Shown: positions 51,078 through 59,924, counted from the stretch's first letter. The stretch is DNA of 64,000 bases from Pedobacter cryotolerans (GCF_005116475.1 NZ_SWBO01000005.1:186001-250000); one strand, 5' to 3'. Program-made: numbers and translations. Notes: generated by a model from the letters alone, not told the origin.

Positions 51078-52061
51078 ATGGAATATAGACGTTTAGGGAA
51101 ATCTGGTTTACAGGTTAGTGCACTTTCTTTTGGTAGCTGGCTAACATTTGGTAACCAAATAACAGATAAAGTAGCCGATGAATTAATGGGTGTTGCTTAT
51201 GATGCTGGAGTAAATTTTTTCGATAATGCAGAAGGTTATGCCGAGGGGAAATCTGAAATGGTGATGGGCAAAATATTGAAAGCTCAAAAATGGGAGCGAG
51301 ATACTTTCGTGGTGTCTAGTAAAGTTTTTTTTGGTGCAGAACGAAAAGGGCCAAACCAAATGGGTTTATCTCGTAAGCATGTAATTGAAGCTTGCAATGC
51401 TGCGTTACAACGTTTACAGGTAGATTATCTGGATTTATATTTTTGCCATAGACCAGACAAAAATACGCCAATTGAAGAAACTGTTTTTGCCATGAATACT
51501 TTGCTGCAACAAGGGAAAATTATGTATTGGGGTACATCAGAGTGGAGCGCTTCAGAGATTATGGAAGCTATTTCGGTTTCTAAGCAAAATCATTTGATAG
51601 GTCCTACGATGGAACAACCGCAATATAATTTAATAGAGCGTAATAAATTAGAAAACGAATATCTCCATCTTTTTAAAAATCATGGTTTGGGTACAACCAT
51701 TTGGTCGCCTCTAGCTTCGGGTTTGCTTTCTGGTAAATTTACCAAAGGCGATACGAAGAATACAAGGTTAGAATTGAAAGGGATGGATTGGTTAAAAGAT
51801 AGGGTAATGGCAGAAGAAAAGATGAAGAAAGTGATTGAACTTCAAAAATTGGCCGACAAAATGAATTTGCCTTTAGCTAAATTGTCATTGGCTTGGTGTT
51901 TAAAAAACCCAAATGTGAGTACAATGATTTTGGGTGCTTCAAAAGTAGAGCAGTTAAGAGAGAATTTAACGGTATTAGAGGTTGTGCCTTTGCTAACCGA
52001 TAAAGTGATGGGAAAAATTGATGAAATAATGGGAACTAAGCCAGAATTGCCGGCGTTTTAA
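51078..52061 (+). CDS. Aldo/keto reductase, Kv-beta/YghZ-like
   Basis: A 327-residue NADPH-dependent reductase with the AKR barrel. Catalytic tetrad: FFDNAEGYAEG (Asp and Tyr), VVSSKVFFG (Lys), DLYFCHRPD (His). The C-terminal cofactor segment is STMILGASKVEQLRENL. MEYRRLGKSGLQVSALSFGS and the insertion after the Lys resemble the voltage-gated K channel beta-subunit and YghZ groups, which reduce toxic aldehydes; the substrate is not known. It is single, with family repeats downstream. Confidence 0.93.
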   Translation: MEYRRLGKSGLQVSALSFGSWLTFGNQITDKVADELMGVAYDAGVNFFDNAEGYAEGKSEMVMGKILKAQKWERDTFVVSSKVFFGAERKGPNQMGLSRKHVIEACNAALQRLQVDYLDLYFCHRPDKNTPIEETVFAMNTLLQQGKIMYWGTSEWSASEIMEAISVSKQNHLIGPTMEQPQYNLIERNKLENEYLHLFKNHGLGTTIWSPLASGLLSGKFTKGDTKNTRLELKGMDWLKDRVMAEEKMKKVIELQKLADKMNLPLAKLSLAWCLKNPNVSTMILGASKVEQLRENLTVLEVVPLLTDKVMGKIDEIMGTKPELPAF

Positions 52062-52574
52062 TAAAGGATAAGTCAAGCCGTCTTTTCGAACGAGCTTTTC
52101 GCGAGGAGAAATCTGTAAGTTTTTGCAGAGGCAGACAGTGCCATATTAACAGATATCTCCTCGCTATGCTGCGTTCGATATGACGACAGCGCAAAAGCTG
52201 TGCAACTATTTAGGTTTGCACCATGTGGCACATGCTAGTTCGAGCTTGTAGCTCGAACTAATTTTGTTGGAAATTTTTATGGAATTGGCTTTTAATAATT
52301 AAAACTTACGAAGTCTATTTTGACATATCCGCTAATAGATTTCGTAAGTTTTTATTTGCTAACTATTTAGGTTTGCACCATGCAATATTGCCATAATAAT
52401 CTGCCTTTAATCTATAAACCTGATAGAAGTAAAATTTGTCATACTGAGCGTAGTCGAAGTGCAAATTTTATGGATAGCAGATCTAAACTTGCCAAAAGCT
52501 ACTGCCATTCTTTTTCAATACGATTTAAATTTTATGGTTTTGGTTCTCGTATCACACATCTCAAATCTCACATC
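52062..52574. repeat. Repeat-filled intergenic region
   Basis: 52075-52190 holds an imperfect inverted repeat (GTCTTTTCGAACGAGC...CGAGGAGAAATCTG and ACAGATATCTCCTCGC...GCGTTCGATATGACG), related to 29785-29817. AACTATTTAGGTTTGCACCA followed by TG occurs twice (52204-52225 and 52361-52382), 157 bp apart, bracketing two hairpins (AGTTCGAGC/GCTCGAACT; CTTACGAAxTCTATT and its complement). A family A half (GTCATACTGAGCGTAGTCGA) is at 52438-52460. Confidence 0.65.
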
Positions 52575-53360
52575 TCAAATATAAATCTCACCTTTTAAAT
52601 ACGTAACCGCACTGCCGCTCATTAACACCCTATCGCCCTTAAGCTCGCACCACAACTCGCCTCGGCGTGCCGAAAGCTGCAATGCATGAAGTGTTGTTTT
52701 GCCTAATTTTTGTGCCCAGTAGGGGATAAGATTACAATGAGCAGAGCCTGTAACTGGATCTTCGTTAATGCCTGCAGATGGAATAAAAAACCGCGATACA
52801 AAATCGCTATGATCGCCTTTGGCTGTTGCGATGATACCCATAATGTCAAGTTTTGCCAAAGCTGAAAAGTCAGGTTTTAAGGCAATAACATCAGTTTCTG
52901 TTTCATAAACCAACATGTAATCCCTAGATTTTAATAATTCGATAGGAGTGCTGCCATCCAAGGCATCAAGTAATCCTTTTGGCGCATCAGTAATGTTTGC
53001 TGGTCGAGATGGGAAATCTAAAGTATATAAATCGTCTTTTTTGCTAACTGTTAATGTGCCCGCTTTTTGTGTATTAAAATGAATAGTGTCTTTCTGATAG
53101 CCCAGTTCTGTGAATAAAATATGTGCTGTTGCTAAGGTAGCATGGCCGCATAAATCAATTTCATATTCGGGTGTAAACCATCTCAATTCAAATATGTCAC
53201 CTTCTGGTACAAAAAAAGCAGTTTCTGATAGGTTATTTTCTACAGCAATTTTTTGCATTACTGGTGCTGGCAACCATTCTGTTAATGGAACGATAGCAGC
53301 AGGGTTACCGCCGTAAAGTTTAGCTGTAAAGGCATCTACTTGGTAAATTGGTAATTTCAT
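52575..53360 (-). CDS. PhzF-family isomerase-like protein
   Basis: A 261-residue protein of the PhzF/diaminopimelate-epimerase fold. YQVDAFTAKLYGGNPAAIVP, NLSETAFFVP with the conserved Glu of PhzF, LRWFTPEYEIDLCGHATLAT and GINEDPVTGSAHCNLIPYW are all present. PhzF itself isomerises a phenazine precursor, but most members belong to no phenazine pathway and none is seen here, so the reaction is unknown. The last codons and the stop lie in the TCTCAAATCTCAC repeat. Confidence 0.92.
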   Translation of the reverse strand: MKLPIYQVDAFTAKLYGGNPAAIVPLTEWLPAPVMQKIAVENNLSETAFFVPEGDIFELRWFTPEYEIDLCGHATLATAHILFTELGYQKDTIHFNTQKAGTLTVSKKDDLYTLDFPSRPANITDAPKGLLDALDGSTPIELLKSRDYMLVYETETDVIALKPDFSALAKLDIMGIIATAKGDHSDFVSRFFIPSAGINEDPVTGSAHCNLIPYWAQKLGKTTLHALQLSARRGELWCELKGDRVLMSGSAVTYLKGEIYI

Positions 53361-53457
53361 AATGTATGATTTTTTACGAATTTACAAATAGAATTGTCAT
53401 TTTAAATGTCGAATCTTTTCAAAAAATGAATCTATTAACTTGAATTTTATTTCGCTT

Positions 53458-53642
53458 TGTCAATCCTGACGAAGGAAGGATCTCTCTCGTTGAATCAAAA
53501 AATAAATTCGTCGTTCCTCCGAATGGTAAAATTGATGATTGATTTTATAGTTTAAATTTTTGAAAATAACTTACAGGATTGAAAGCGAAGAATCTCGATA
53601 ATGATTTATATTAGAGATCCTTCGCTGCGCTCTGGATGACAA
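53458..53642. repeat. Two family A/D repeats
   Basis: At 53458-53530, GTCAATCCTGACGAAGGAAG...GATCTCTC and CGTCGTTCCTCCGAATGG; at 53575-53642, AGGATTGAAAGCGAAGAATC...GATCCTTCGCTGCGCTC...TGGATGAC. The second ends eight bases before the GAPDH stop codon. Confidence 0.6.
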
Positions 53643-53648
53643 AATTGG

Positions 53649-55097
53649 TTAATAATAAGTAAGCCTAACTACGCCAGCCAATTTTTTAGCTAAACGGATC
53701 ACTTGACGGGTGTAACCGTATTCGTTATCGTACCATGCATACAAAACTATAGACTGGTTATCGTTGGCAATAATTGTTGCTGGTCCATCGATAATTGATG
53801 CATGACTGTTGCCAATTAAATCGCTACTAACCAATTCATTTGAAATCGAATACTCTAATTGCTCAGATAAATCGCCAAACAATGAAGCTTGTTTTAAGAT
53901 AGCTGCTACCTCTTCTTTTGTAGTGGTTTTTGTTAATGATAAATTTAAAATAGCTAAAGAAACATTTGGCGTAGGTACGCGAACTGCATTGCCAGTTAAT
54001 TTGCCAGCTAAATGAGGAATTACTTTCGCAACTGCTTTATCGGCACCAGTTTCGGTAATTACTAGGTTTAATGCTGCTGAACGACCTCTTCTGTATTTCT
54101 TGTGGTAATTGTCTAATAAATTTTGGTCATTAGTGTAAGAATGTACCGTTTCGATATGACCTTTTTCAATACCAAAATTATTATCAATTATTTTTAGTAC
54201 AGGAATTATTGCGTTGGTAGTGCAAGATGCGTTAGAGAAAATTGTTTCAGTTTGGTAATCAAAATCTGCATCATTTATGCCGGTTACAATATTTGGTACA
54301 TCGCCTTTGGCAGGAGCTGTAAGTAAAACTTTGCTAATTCCTTTGGCTTGTAAATGTCTGCTTAAGCCTTCTCGATCTCGAAAAACACCAGTGTTATCAA
54401 TCAATAAAGCATCGTTAATTCCGTAAGTTGTATAATCCGCATCTTCGGGATTTTTTGCTACGATAAGGTAAATAGTTTGCCCGTTAATGATTAATGCTTT
54501 GTTCTCGAAATCTTCTACAATTGTGCCGTTGAAAGGGCCATGGATAGAATCAGTTCTTAACAGTTCAGCTCTTTTAATAAGTTCTTCATCGCTATAGGTT
54601 CTGGTTACAATGGCTCTTAATCTTAATTGTTCGCCTTTACCGGCTTGTACAATTAATTCTCTGGCAGCAATTCTGCCAATTCTACCGAAACCATACAAAA
54701 CCACATCTTTTGGTTTTAAGCTAATTTTGTCTTTACCAATATGCTTGCTCAATTTGCTCACTACAAAATTATGCATGCCCGAGTGTGTGTTGTTTTCGTC
54801 GAGCCATTCGGCTGCTAAGCGACCAATGTCTATACGAGAAGGAGCAAGGCTGCATTTGGCAATGGTGGCTGCCAGTTCAAGCGTTTCGTAAATGGAAATA
54901 TCGGTTCCGCTTACTTCTTTTGCGTATTGGTGGTAAGCTAGTATTTCGCTACTGCCAACATCGAATAAAGGTTTTCGAAAGAGAACAAGTTCGATAGAAC
55001 GATCGAACCATAGTTTGCCCACAACACTGATTAGCTCTAGTGCTTTTTTTTCTTTCTCAATCCAGTTCTGAAACTCTGATTGATATTTATTTAACAT
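53649..55097 (-). CDS. gap: Glyceraldehyde-3-phosphate dehydrogenase with N-terminal extension
   Basis: About 482 residues from ATG 55097 (an upstream frame from 55157 would start before the promoter). A 125-residue helical N-terminal domain precedes a standard GAPDH: VVLYGFGRIGRIAARELI (NAD-binding), LLTAPAKGD, SNASCTTNAIIPVLK (catalytic Cys), ETVHSYTNDQNLLDN (catalytic His), RGRSAALNLVITETGA and RVPTPNVSLAILN. The usual enzyme has about 335 residues; this long form is common in Bacteroidota and some proteobacteria. It oxidises glyceraldehyde 3-phosphate in glycolysis or runs the reverse; cofactor preference is not decided. Confidence 0.93.
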   Translation of the reverse strand: MLNKYQSEFQNWIEKEKKALELISVVGKLWFDRSIELVLFRKPLFDVGSSEILAYHQYAKEVSGTDISIYETLELAATIAKCSLAPSRIDIGRLAAEWLDENNTHSGMHNFVVSKLSKHIGKDKISLKPKDVVLYGFGRIGRIAARELIVQAGKGEQLRLRAIVTRTYSDEELIKRAELLRTDSIHGPFNGTIVEDFENKALIINGQTIYLIVAKNPEDADYTTYGINDALLIDNTGVFRDREGLSRHLQAKGISKVLLTAPAKGDVPNIVTGINDADFDYQTETIFSNASCTTNAIIPVLKIIDNNFGIEKGHIETVHSYTNDQNLLDNYHKKYRRGRSAALNLVITETGADKAVAKVIPHLAGKLTGNAVRVPTPNVSLAILNLSLTKTTTKEEVAAILKQASLFGDLSEQLEYSISNELVSSDLIGNSHASIIDGPATIIANDNQSIVLYAWYDNEYGYTRQVIRLAKKLAGVVRLTYY

Positions 55098-55126
55098 ACA
55101 AGAAATTAATTTGGTTAGAATTGCTG

Positions 55127-55165
55127 CAAAAGTAAAAAAGATCGGGCGAGTACCCAATCTTTTTT
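55127..55165 (-). promoter_or_regulatory. gap promoter overlapping the rpoD terminator
   Basis: Minus strand: TTG (55157-55155), 20 bases, TACTTTTG (55134-55127), 29 bases before the gap ATG. The upstream part also forms the hairpin AAAGATTGGGTACTCGCCCG followed by ATCTTTTTT (about 55135-55165), which should end rpoD transcripts. The two signals share bases. Confidence 0.6.
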
Positions 55166-55235
55166 TATTTATTTTCTTGTAAAAATCTGTGCTACAAGGT
55201 GTTTAAAACACACTAAGTAGCCAATTTTTTAATGC

Positions 55236-56096
55236 TTATCCTAAGTAAGATTTTAAGATTTTACTACGTGAAGTATGACGTAAACGTTGTAAAGCTTTAT
55301 CTTTTATCTGACGAACACGTTCACGAGTTAAGTTAAATTTCTCGCCAATTTCTTCTAACGAAAGTGGGTGATTTGTACTTAAACCGAAAAACAATACAAT
55401 AATTTCGCGTTCACGTTCGGTTAAAGTAGATAATGAGCGTCTAATTTCTTCAGAAAGTGATTCGTTAATTAAGTTGCTATCTGTATTTGGTTCGTGGTTT
55501 TCTAAAACATCTAATAAGGTGTTTTCTTCACCTTGTACAAATGGTGCATCCATAGATACATGGCGACCAGAGTTACTCAATGTGTCAGAAATTTTGTCAA
55601 CTGTAGTTTCTAAAATATCTGCCAATTCTTCTGGAGAAGGTTCACGTTCAAATTCTTGTTCTAATTTAGAGAAAGCTTTACTGATTTTACTTAATGAACC
55701 AACTTGGTTTAAAGGTAAACGTACAATACGACTTTGCTCTGCAATTGCTTGCAAAATTGATTGACGGATCCACCAAACAGCATAAGAGATAAATTTAAAA
55801 CCTTTAGTTTCATCAAAACGCTTAGCTGCTTTAATTAAACCTAAATTACCCTCGTTAATTAAATCGCCTAATGTTAAACCTTGATTTTGGTATTGTTTAG
55901 CAACCGATACAACGAAACGTAAATTGGTTTTTGTTAAACGCTCTAAAGCGGCTTGGTCACCTTCACGAATTTTACGAGCTAATATAACTTCTTCTTCTGC
56001 GGTAATTAAATCTACTTTTCCAATCTCGTGTAAGTATTTGTCTAACGATTGACTTTCGCGGTTGGTGATGGATTGGGTTATTTTGAGTTGTCTCAT
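55236..56096 (-). CDS. rpoD: Primary RNA polymerase sigma factor (short Bacteroidota type)
   Basis: The housekeeping sigma factor; 286 residues, lacking region 1.1 and the non-conserved region, as usual in Bacteroidota. Region 1.2: [20 protein letters not shown]; region 2: [54 protein letters not shown]; region 3: RIVRLPLN; region 4: [36 protein letters not shown]. It should recognise the TTTG/TAnnTTTG promoters found throughout the window. Monocistronic, with a TAnnTTTG box upstream. Confidence 0.97.
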   Translation of the reverse strand: MRQLKITQSITNRESQSLDKYLHEIGKVDLITAEEEVILARKIREGDQAALERLTKTNLRFVVSVAKQYQNQGLTLGDLINEGNLGLIKAAKRFDETKGFKFISYAVWWIRQSILQAIAEQSRIVRLPLNQVGSLSKISKAFSKLEQEFEREPSPEELADILETTVDKISDTLSNSGRHVSMDAPFVQGEENTLLDVLENHEPNTDSNLINESLSEEIRRSLSTLTEREREIIVLFFGLSTNHPLSLEEIGEKFNLTRERVRQIKDKALQRLRHTSRSKILKSYLG

Positions 56097-56133
56097 TTAT
56101 GTGTTTTAGTCCTCTTAATTAATCTCGATTCTG

Positions 56134-56141
56134 CAAAAGTA
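56134..56141 (-). promoter_or_regulatory. -7 promoter element of rpoD
   Basis: The minus strand reads TACTTTTG, 37 bases before the ATG at 56096. No clear -33 box. Confidence 0.5.
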
Positions 56142-56387
56142 TAAAAAAAACTACAGTTTCGAATTGTAAATCGTTGAAAATGTAATGCTTTATGTCACAT
56201 TTTTTAACAATTGCTTTATAACAAAAATCATTCCAAATAAATTTTGTCAGTTGGTTTGTTTTTTAGTTGATTTGCAGTATTTATATATTGTAAATCAATA
56301 AATAAATTTTGTTTTATAATATATTTTGATTTCATTTGCAGGAGAAATAATTGTTGATTTAAAGTAAAAATAAAACCTCATCATGTT

Positions 56388-57026
56388 ATGGAAAAATTAC
56401 GCTCATTGAAAATTTATAAAATTTTATTAGATATAGGATGGTATGGTTTAATCATCGTAATGTTTATGTATTTTATTGTAAACATTCTTTCGCTGATTGC
56501 CTATAATGAAATTAGAGTCGATAAATTTACTCCATTTGATTTTAGTGTGGAGGTAAAAAGCTTTGATTTTGCTAAGATGAAAAACTATTATTCATTTAAA
56601 GTAGATGATGCGCCCATTCTCACTTTAAAATTAGAGAAAATTGAATTGTCAAAATTGAGTTCTCCATTTGTTTTATGGTATTTATTTGTTGCGGTTCTAG
56701 GATTTTGTATCACATTGTTTCAATTAAAATTATTTAGGGAGTTTATTAGCGATGTAATTGATAAAAAAATATTTACCCTTATTAATGTAAAAAGACTAAG
56801 GCTTATAGGTTTTATGCAATTGCTTATGATCCCTATAGGGATTGTTATATACTTGGTTTTTACTTATTTTTTTGTCAATCATCCTATTTTAGACAAATCA
56901 TTGAGTTATGCTCCAAATTATTGGGAACTATTAGATGAATTGGCGCCTGGCTTAGAGTATTTAATTTTTGCAGGTGTTTTTAATTTCGGCTATCAATTAA
57001 AACAAGAACAAGATTTAACGATATAA
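56388..57026 (+). CDS. DUF2975-like membrane protein
   Basis: A 212-residue protein with four membrane segments (about 15-38, 93-112, 138-162, 190-205) and a periplasmic loop between the first two. The C-terminal FNFGYQLKQEQDLTI and the layout fit DUF2975 membrane proteins, which occur with YozG-type regulators. It is two bases from a shorter paralogue and the three genes form one operon. Function unknown. Confidence 0.82.
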   Translation: MEKLRSLKIYKILLDIGWYGLIIVMFMYFIVNILSLIAYNEIRVDKFTPFDFSVEVKSFDFAKMKNYYSFKVDDAPILTLKLEKIELSKLSSPFVLWYLFVAVLGFCITLFQLKLFREFISDVIDKKIFTLINVKRLRLIGFMQLLMIPIGIVIYLVFTYFFVNHPILDKSLSYAPNYWELLDELAPGLEYLIFAGVFNFGYQLKQEQDLTI

Positions 57027-57028
57027 TT

Positions 57029-57508
57029 ATGAAAACAAAAAATCAGGTATTGTTATTAAAATTAGCCTACATATTGGTTATTGTTTTAGCATTAATATAT
57101 AATTATGGAGATATGCAGAAAGGTTTTATCGATGCTAGTACTGGCGTAGATAGAAGTTTACATCCGGTTGCAATTATAGCTTTAATATTCGCTACAATTA
57201 TTGGGATTGGTATTGTGCTAAATATTTATTTTTTTATTAACTCTATTCAAAACAACAGTGTTTTTAGTCTTTTAAATATTTCCCGAATTACTATGATTGG
57301 TTGGTTCTGTATTTCTCAAGCTGTTTTGTTATATGCTTTTTATTTCTTCGAGGCTAATGGTAAAATAAACAACAATTCCATCTATCAGAAGATTGTTGGT
57401 GTAGATTTTGATTTTTGGCTGGTTATTTTTGGAATTACAATGTTGATTATTGGATTTGTATTTAAAAAAGGAATAGAATTACAAAAAGAACAAGAATTAA
57501 CTATTTAA
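57029..57508 (+). CDS. DUF2975-like membrane protein, shorter paralogue
   Basis: A 159-residue protein with four membrane segments (about 10-25, 45-70, 87-108, 130-146) ending VFKKGIELQKEQELTI, matching the end of the preceding gene product, so the two are probably duplicates. It lies two bases after the first and 23 bases before the HTH gene. Confidence 0.82.
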   Translation: MKTKNQVLLLKLAYILVIVLALIYNYGDMQKGFIDASTGVDRSLHPVAIIALIFATIIGIGIVLNIYFFINSIQNNSVFSLLNISRITMIGWFCISQAVLLYAFYFFEANGKINNNSIYQKIVGVDFDFWLVIFGITMLIIGFVFKKGIELQKEQELTI

Positions 57509-57531
57509 GCCTTATTTTTGCACAAATCCCT

Positions 57532-57744
57532 ATGCCAATAATTGTTAATCTCGATGTAATGTTAGCCAAGCGAAAGATGTCGCTAACCGAACTCAGTGAA
57601 AGGGTAGGAATTACCATGTCTAATCTCTCTATTTTAAAAACAGGCAAGGCCAAGGCAGTTAGGTTAGAGACTTTAGAAGCTATTTGTAGGGTTTTAGATT
57701 GTCAGCCTGGTGATATTTTAGAGTTTAGGGTGTTTGCGATTTAG
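57532..57744 (+). CDS. YozG-like Cro/C1 helix-turn-helix regulator
   Basis: A 70-residue regulator that is one HTH domain: IIVNLDVMLAKRKMSLTELS, ERVGITMSNLSILKTGKAKA, LEAICRVLDCQPGDILEF. This is the YozG/YdaS-like form common next to DUF2975 proteins. It is the last gene of the operon and likely controls it, but no palindrome was recognised upstream of the operon. Confidence 0.92.
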   Translation: MPIIVNLDVMLAKRKMSLTELSERVGITMSNLSILKTGKAKAVRLETLEAICRVLDCQPGDILEFRVFAI

Positions 57745-57781
57745 AGCTTAAATAATTTTGTAGCGTAACTCTTATTGATAT

Positions 57782-57845
57782 AAGTCAGTCTGAGCGTAGT
57801 AGAAGACATATAAAAGCGTTTCGACTACGCTCAACGTGACAAAAG
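57782..57845. repeat. Family A inverted repeat
   Basis: GTCAGTCTGAGCGTAGTAGA and GTTTCGACTACGCTCAACGT followed by GAC form almost perfect arms around a short AT loop; a GCAATGACGCGG fragment follows at about 57878-57890. Confidence 0.75.
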
Positions 57846-57949
57846 AGATTGCCGCAGTCGGTGAAAAACCTCCTTCGCAATGACGCGGAAATAGTAAATT
57901 GATAAATCTCCTTAAAAGAAATAAAACAAGCTTTATCAGTATGAGTTTT

Positions 57950-58008
57950 CCCTAAACCCTAAACCCTAAACCCTAAACCCTAAACCCTAAACCCTAAACC
58001 CTAAACCC
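57950..58008. repeat. Telomere-like heptamer repeat (CCCTAAA)8
   Basis: Eight exact head-to-tail copies of CCCTAAA run from 57950 to 58005, then CCC. The complementary strand reads (TTTAGGG)8, the same unit as plant telomeres. The stop codon TAG of the GNAT gene (58003-58001) is inside the last unit, so the array extends from the coding end outward. Confidence 0.95.
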
Positions 58009-58552
58009 GATAAACCAAATGCTCATGCTTGTTGTCTAGCAAATAGCGATAACCAACTTTTTTAAAGCCTAATTTCTCATACAATCGCTTTGCATCTGGG
58101 TTAGAAACTAGTAAACCAACTTTATCAAAGCCAATTCTTTCAGCATGATTAATTACATATTTAATTAAATCTTTTCCAATTCCTTTGCCTTGATATGATG
58201 GATTTACAGCCAATGTATCGATATAATATTCTCCAGCTTCGCTTTCTACATCCATATCAAAAACACCATGATGAAATGCTTTGCGGATATAATCAAAAAA
58301 TGGTTTACGTAGTTGTTCTATTGCTCCGCCATCGTAGGCATTTATAGCGCCAACTACTTTTTCATCTAGTACATAAACAAAAGTATTGCTAAGGCAATAC
58401 TGATTTCCTTCTTTCAGTACAAAATCCATTAATAGCGAAAATGCAATTGATTGATCCGCCGATGCGATAAATTTAAATGGTAAATCGCCCATGGCTAACA
58501 TCATTAGTTTTACTAAATCATTAGCATCAGCTGGACTTGCATTTCTAATCAT
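58001..58552 (-). CDS. GNAT-family N-acetyltransferase
   Basis: A 183-residue acetyltransferase. The acetyl-CoA site is LAVNPSYQGKGIGKDLIKYV (motif A, Q/RxxGxG/A), followed by HAERIGFDKVGLLVSNPDAK and RLYEKLGFKKVGYRY (motif B). The first half (DANDLVKLMMLAMGDLPFKF) gives the acceptor site; the substrate is unknown. It starts immediately after the outer-membrane gene's stop (no gap), last gene of a four-gene operon. Its stop codon is provided by the heptamer repeat. Confidence 0.92.
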   Translation of the reverse strand: MIRNASPADANDLVKLMMLAMGDLPFKFIASADQSIAFSLLMDFVLKEGNQYCLSNTFVYVLDEKVVGAINAYDGGAIEQLRKPFFDYIRKAFHHGVFDMDVESEAGEYYIDTLAVNPSYQGKGIGKDLIKYVINHAERIGFDKVGLLVSNPDAKRLYEKLGFKKVGYRYLLDNKHEHLVYRV

Positions 58553-59143
58553 CTAAAAGTGCATTTTAATGCCATAACCCATTCTAAACATTTTATGAAA
58601 TGTAGAGATTGAGCTATTTCTAAACCAACTAATTGCGTATAAATCGTTTGTATTAGCTTCGGCATAAATGCTTAAATCTTTAATTTTTGAGTTGGGTTTA
58701 CTTAACAATTTTATCTCTGTACTTGCACCTAAATGCAAACGTAAAGCAGACGACCAAAAATAATAACCTTTTCTGTATTGAGGTGCTTCAAATTGATAAT
58801 CGAAATTATCACCTATGGTATAAGAAGGAAAGAAAACTGGGTTAAATGGTTTAATGATTATTTTATCTCCTATTGGGATATTAAATGGTTTGTAATGGAA
58901 TTTAATTGCAGTCATCGTTAATTCGCCTCCTAAACTTTCGGGTACATAACCGACGTGAAAGCTCAATTCTGCTTTTTCATTAAATAAATCATACCCAGCC
59001 CCTAAACTTAAAAAACCAATACTGCCTGCGTATTGAAGGTTGATATGATCTGGCGTTACTGTATTTAAAAATTTGTTTTGTGCGAAACTAATTTCGCTCA
59101 AAAGCAGTAGAAAAAGGGCACTAAAAGTTAATTTCTTGAGCAT
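58553..59143 (-). CDS. Putative outer-membrane or secreted beta-rich protein
   Basis: About 196 residues from ATG 59143. MLKKLTFSALFLLLLSEISF then AQ is a Sec signal. The mature part has alternating aromatic and polar residues (GSIGFLSLGAGYDLFNEKAE, FHVGYVPESLGG, FRMGYGIKMHF) and ends in Phe, the pattern of a small outer-membrane barrel. I do not recognise the family. Its start overlaps the end of the metallophosphoesterase gene by 23 bases. Confidence 0.75.
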   Translation of the reverse strand: MLKKLTFSALFLLLLSEISFAQNKFLNTVTPDHINLQYAGSIGFLSLGAGYDLFNEKAELSFHVGYVPESLGGELTMTAIKFHYKPFNIPIGDKIIIKPFNPVFFPSYTIGDNFDYQFEAPQYRKGYYFWSSALRLHLGASTEIKLLSKPNSKIKDLSIYAEANTNDLYAISWFRNSSISTFHKMFRMGYGIKMHF

Positions 59144-59924
59144 TAATTTGTCCGTTAGAAATGTCAAATATGGTATAAGCACGCTCATAAATTGCATTCG
59201 TAATTATAAAAGGAACACCACTATTACCATCTTGATAAAAGGTTTGTAATTTAGAATGATTGTGTGAGTGTAAAGAGGCAATTAAGTTTGGTGTTTGATT
59301 TAAAAGTGTTTTGTATGGTTGCATCAAGGCGGGATCAAAATCTCCTCCAAAAGGAGCAATATGAGCAATTGAAATTAAATGGGTAGTGCCATTGCCAGTT
59401 TTTAAATTTTCTTTTAACCAAGGTATGTTTGGCGTAGAACCGTCGAAATTGTACTCTCTACTATTGGTATCGTGACAGACAAATTTAACGTTACCGTAAG
59501 TAAACGTAAAGTTTAAAGCACCAAACATTCTTTTATAAATGTCTTTTCCATTTGCTACCAAATCGTGGTTGCCAATTACATTAATAAATGGAACTTTCAG
59601 CTTTGCATAAATATCATAAATTGCATCAAACTCAGTTAAAAGACCAAAATCAGAGATATCTCCATTTAAAATCACAAAGTCGATGTCATTACGGGCATTT
59701 ACCATTGTTACAAAATCTCTTGCAGCCGCATAACTTCTTTGTGTATCGCCAGAAAAGGCAATTCTTATAGTATTAGAAGCAGTTTTTTGATTTAATAGGG
59801 CAATTTGCTTTTCATTAACATTGCTTGCTGTTTTTCTATTAAAAACCTGATTAGGGCTATATTCATCAGAATTACAACTGAAAATAAAAACACAAACTAT
59901 AAGAAGGAGTAATTTTTTAATCAT
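59121..59924 (-). CDS. Metallophosphoesterase, lipoprotein
   Basis: A 267-residue calcineurin-like phosphoesterase. The signal LLLIVCVFIFSCNS places a lipidated Cys at residue 17. Metal motifs: AFSGDTQ (Asp), VILNGDISDFG (Asp), VIGNHDLV (Asn-His), SIAHIAPFGG (His) and LHSHNHSK (His-x-His). It would hydrolyse a phosphoester in the periplasm or at the outer membrane; substrate unknown. It lies 46 bases after the MBL-fold gene. Confidence 0.92.
   Translation of the reverse strand: MIKKLLLLIVCVFIFSCNSDEYSPNQVFNRKTASNVNEKQIALLNQKTASNTIRIAFSGDTQRSYAAARDFVTMVNARNDIDFVILNGDISDFGLLTEFDAIYDIYAKLKVPFINVIGNHDLVANGKDIYKRMFGALNFTFTYGNVKFVCHDTNSREYNFDGSTPNIPWLKENLKTGNGTTHLISIAHIAPFGGDFDPALMQPYKTLLNQTPNLIASLHSHNHSKLQTFYQDGNSGVPFIITNAIYERAYTIFDISNGQINAQEINF

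Noticed and set aside
52380..52598. 72-aa plus-strand frame
   Set aside because: It translates intergenic repeats, including the TCTCAAATCTCAC tandem run.
57950..58008. A chromosome or plasmid end (true telomere)
   Set aside because: The array is internal, with normal genes continuing on both sides.
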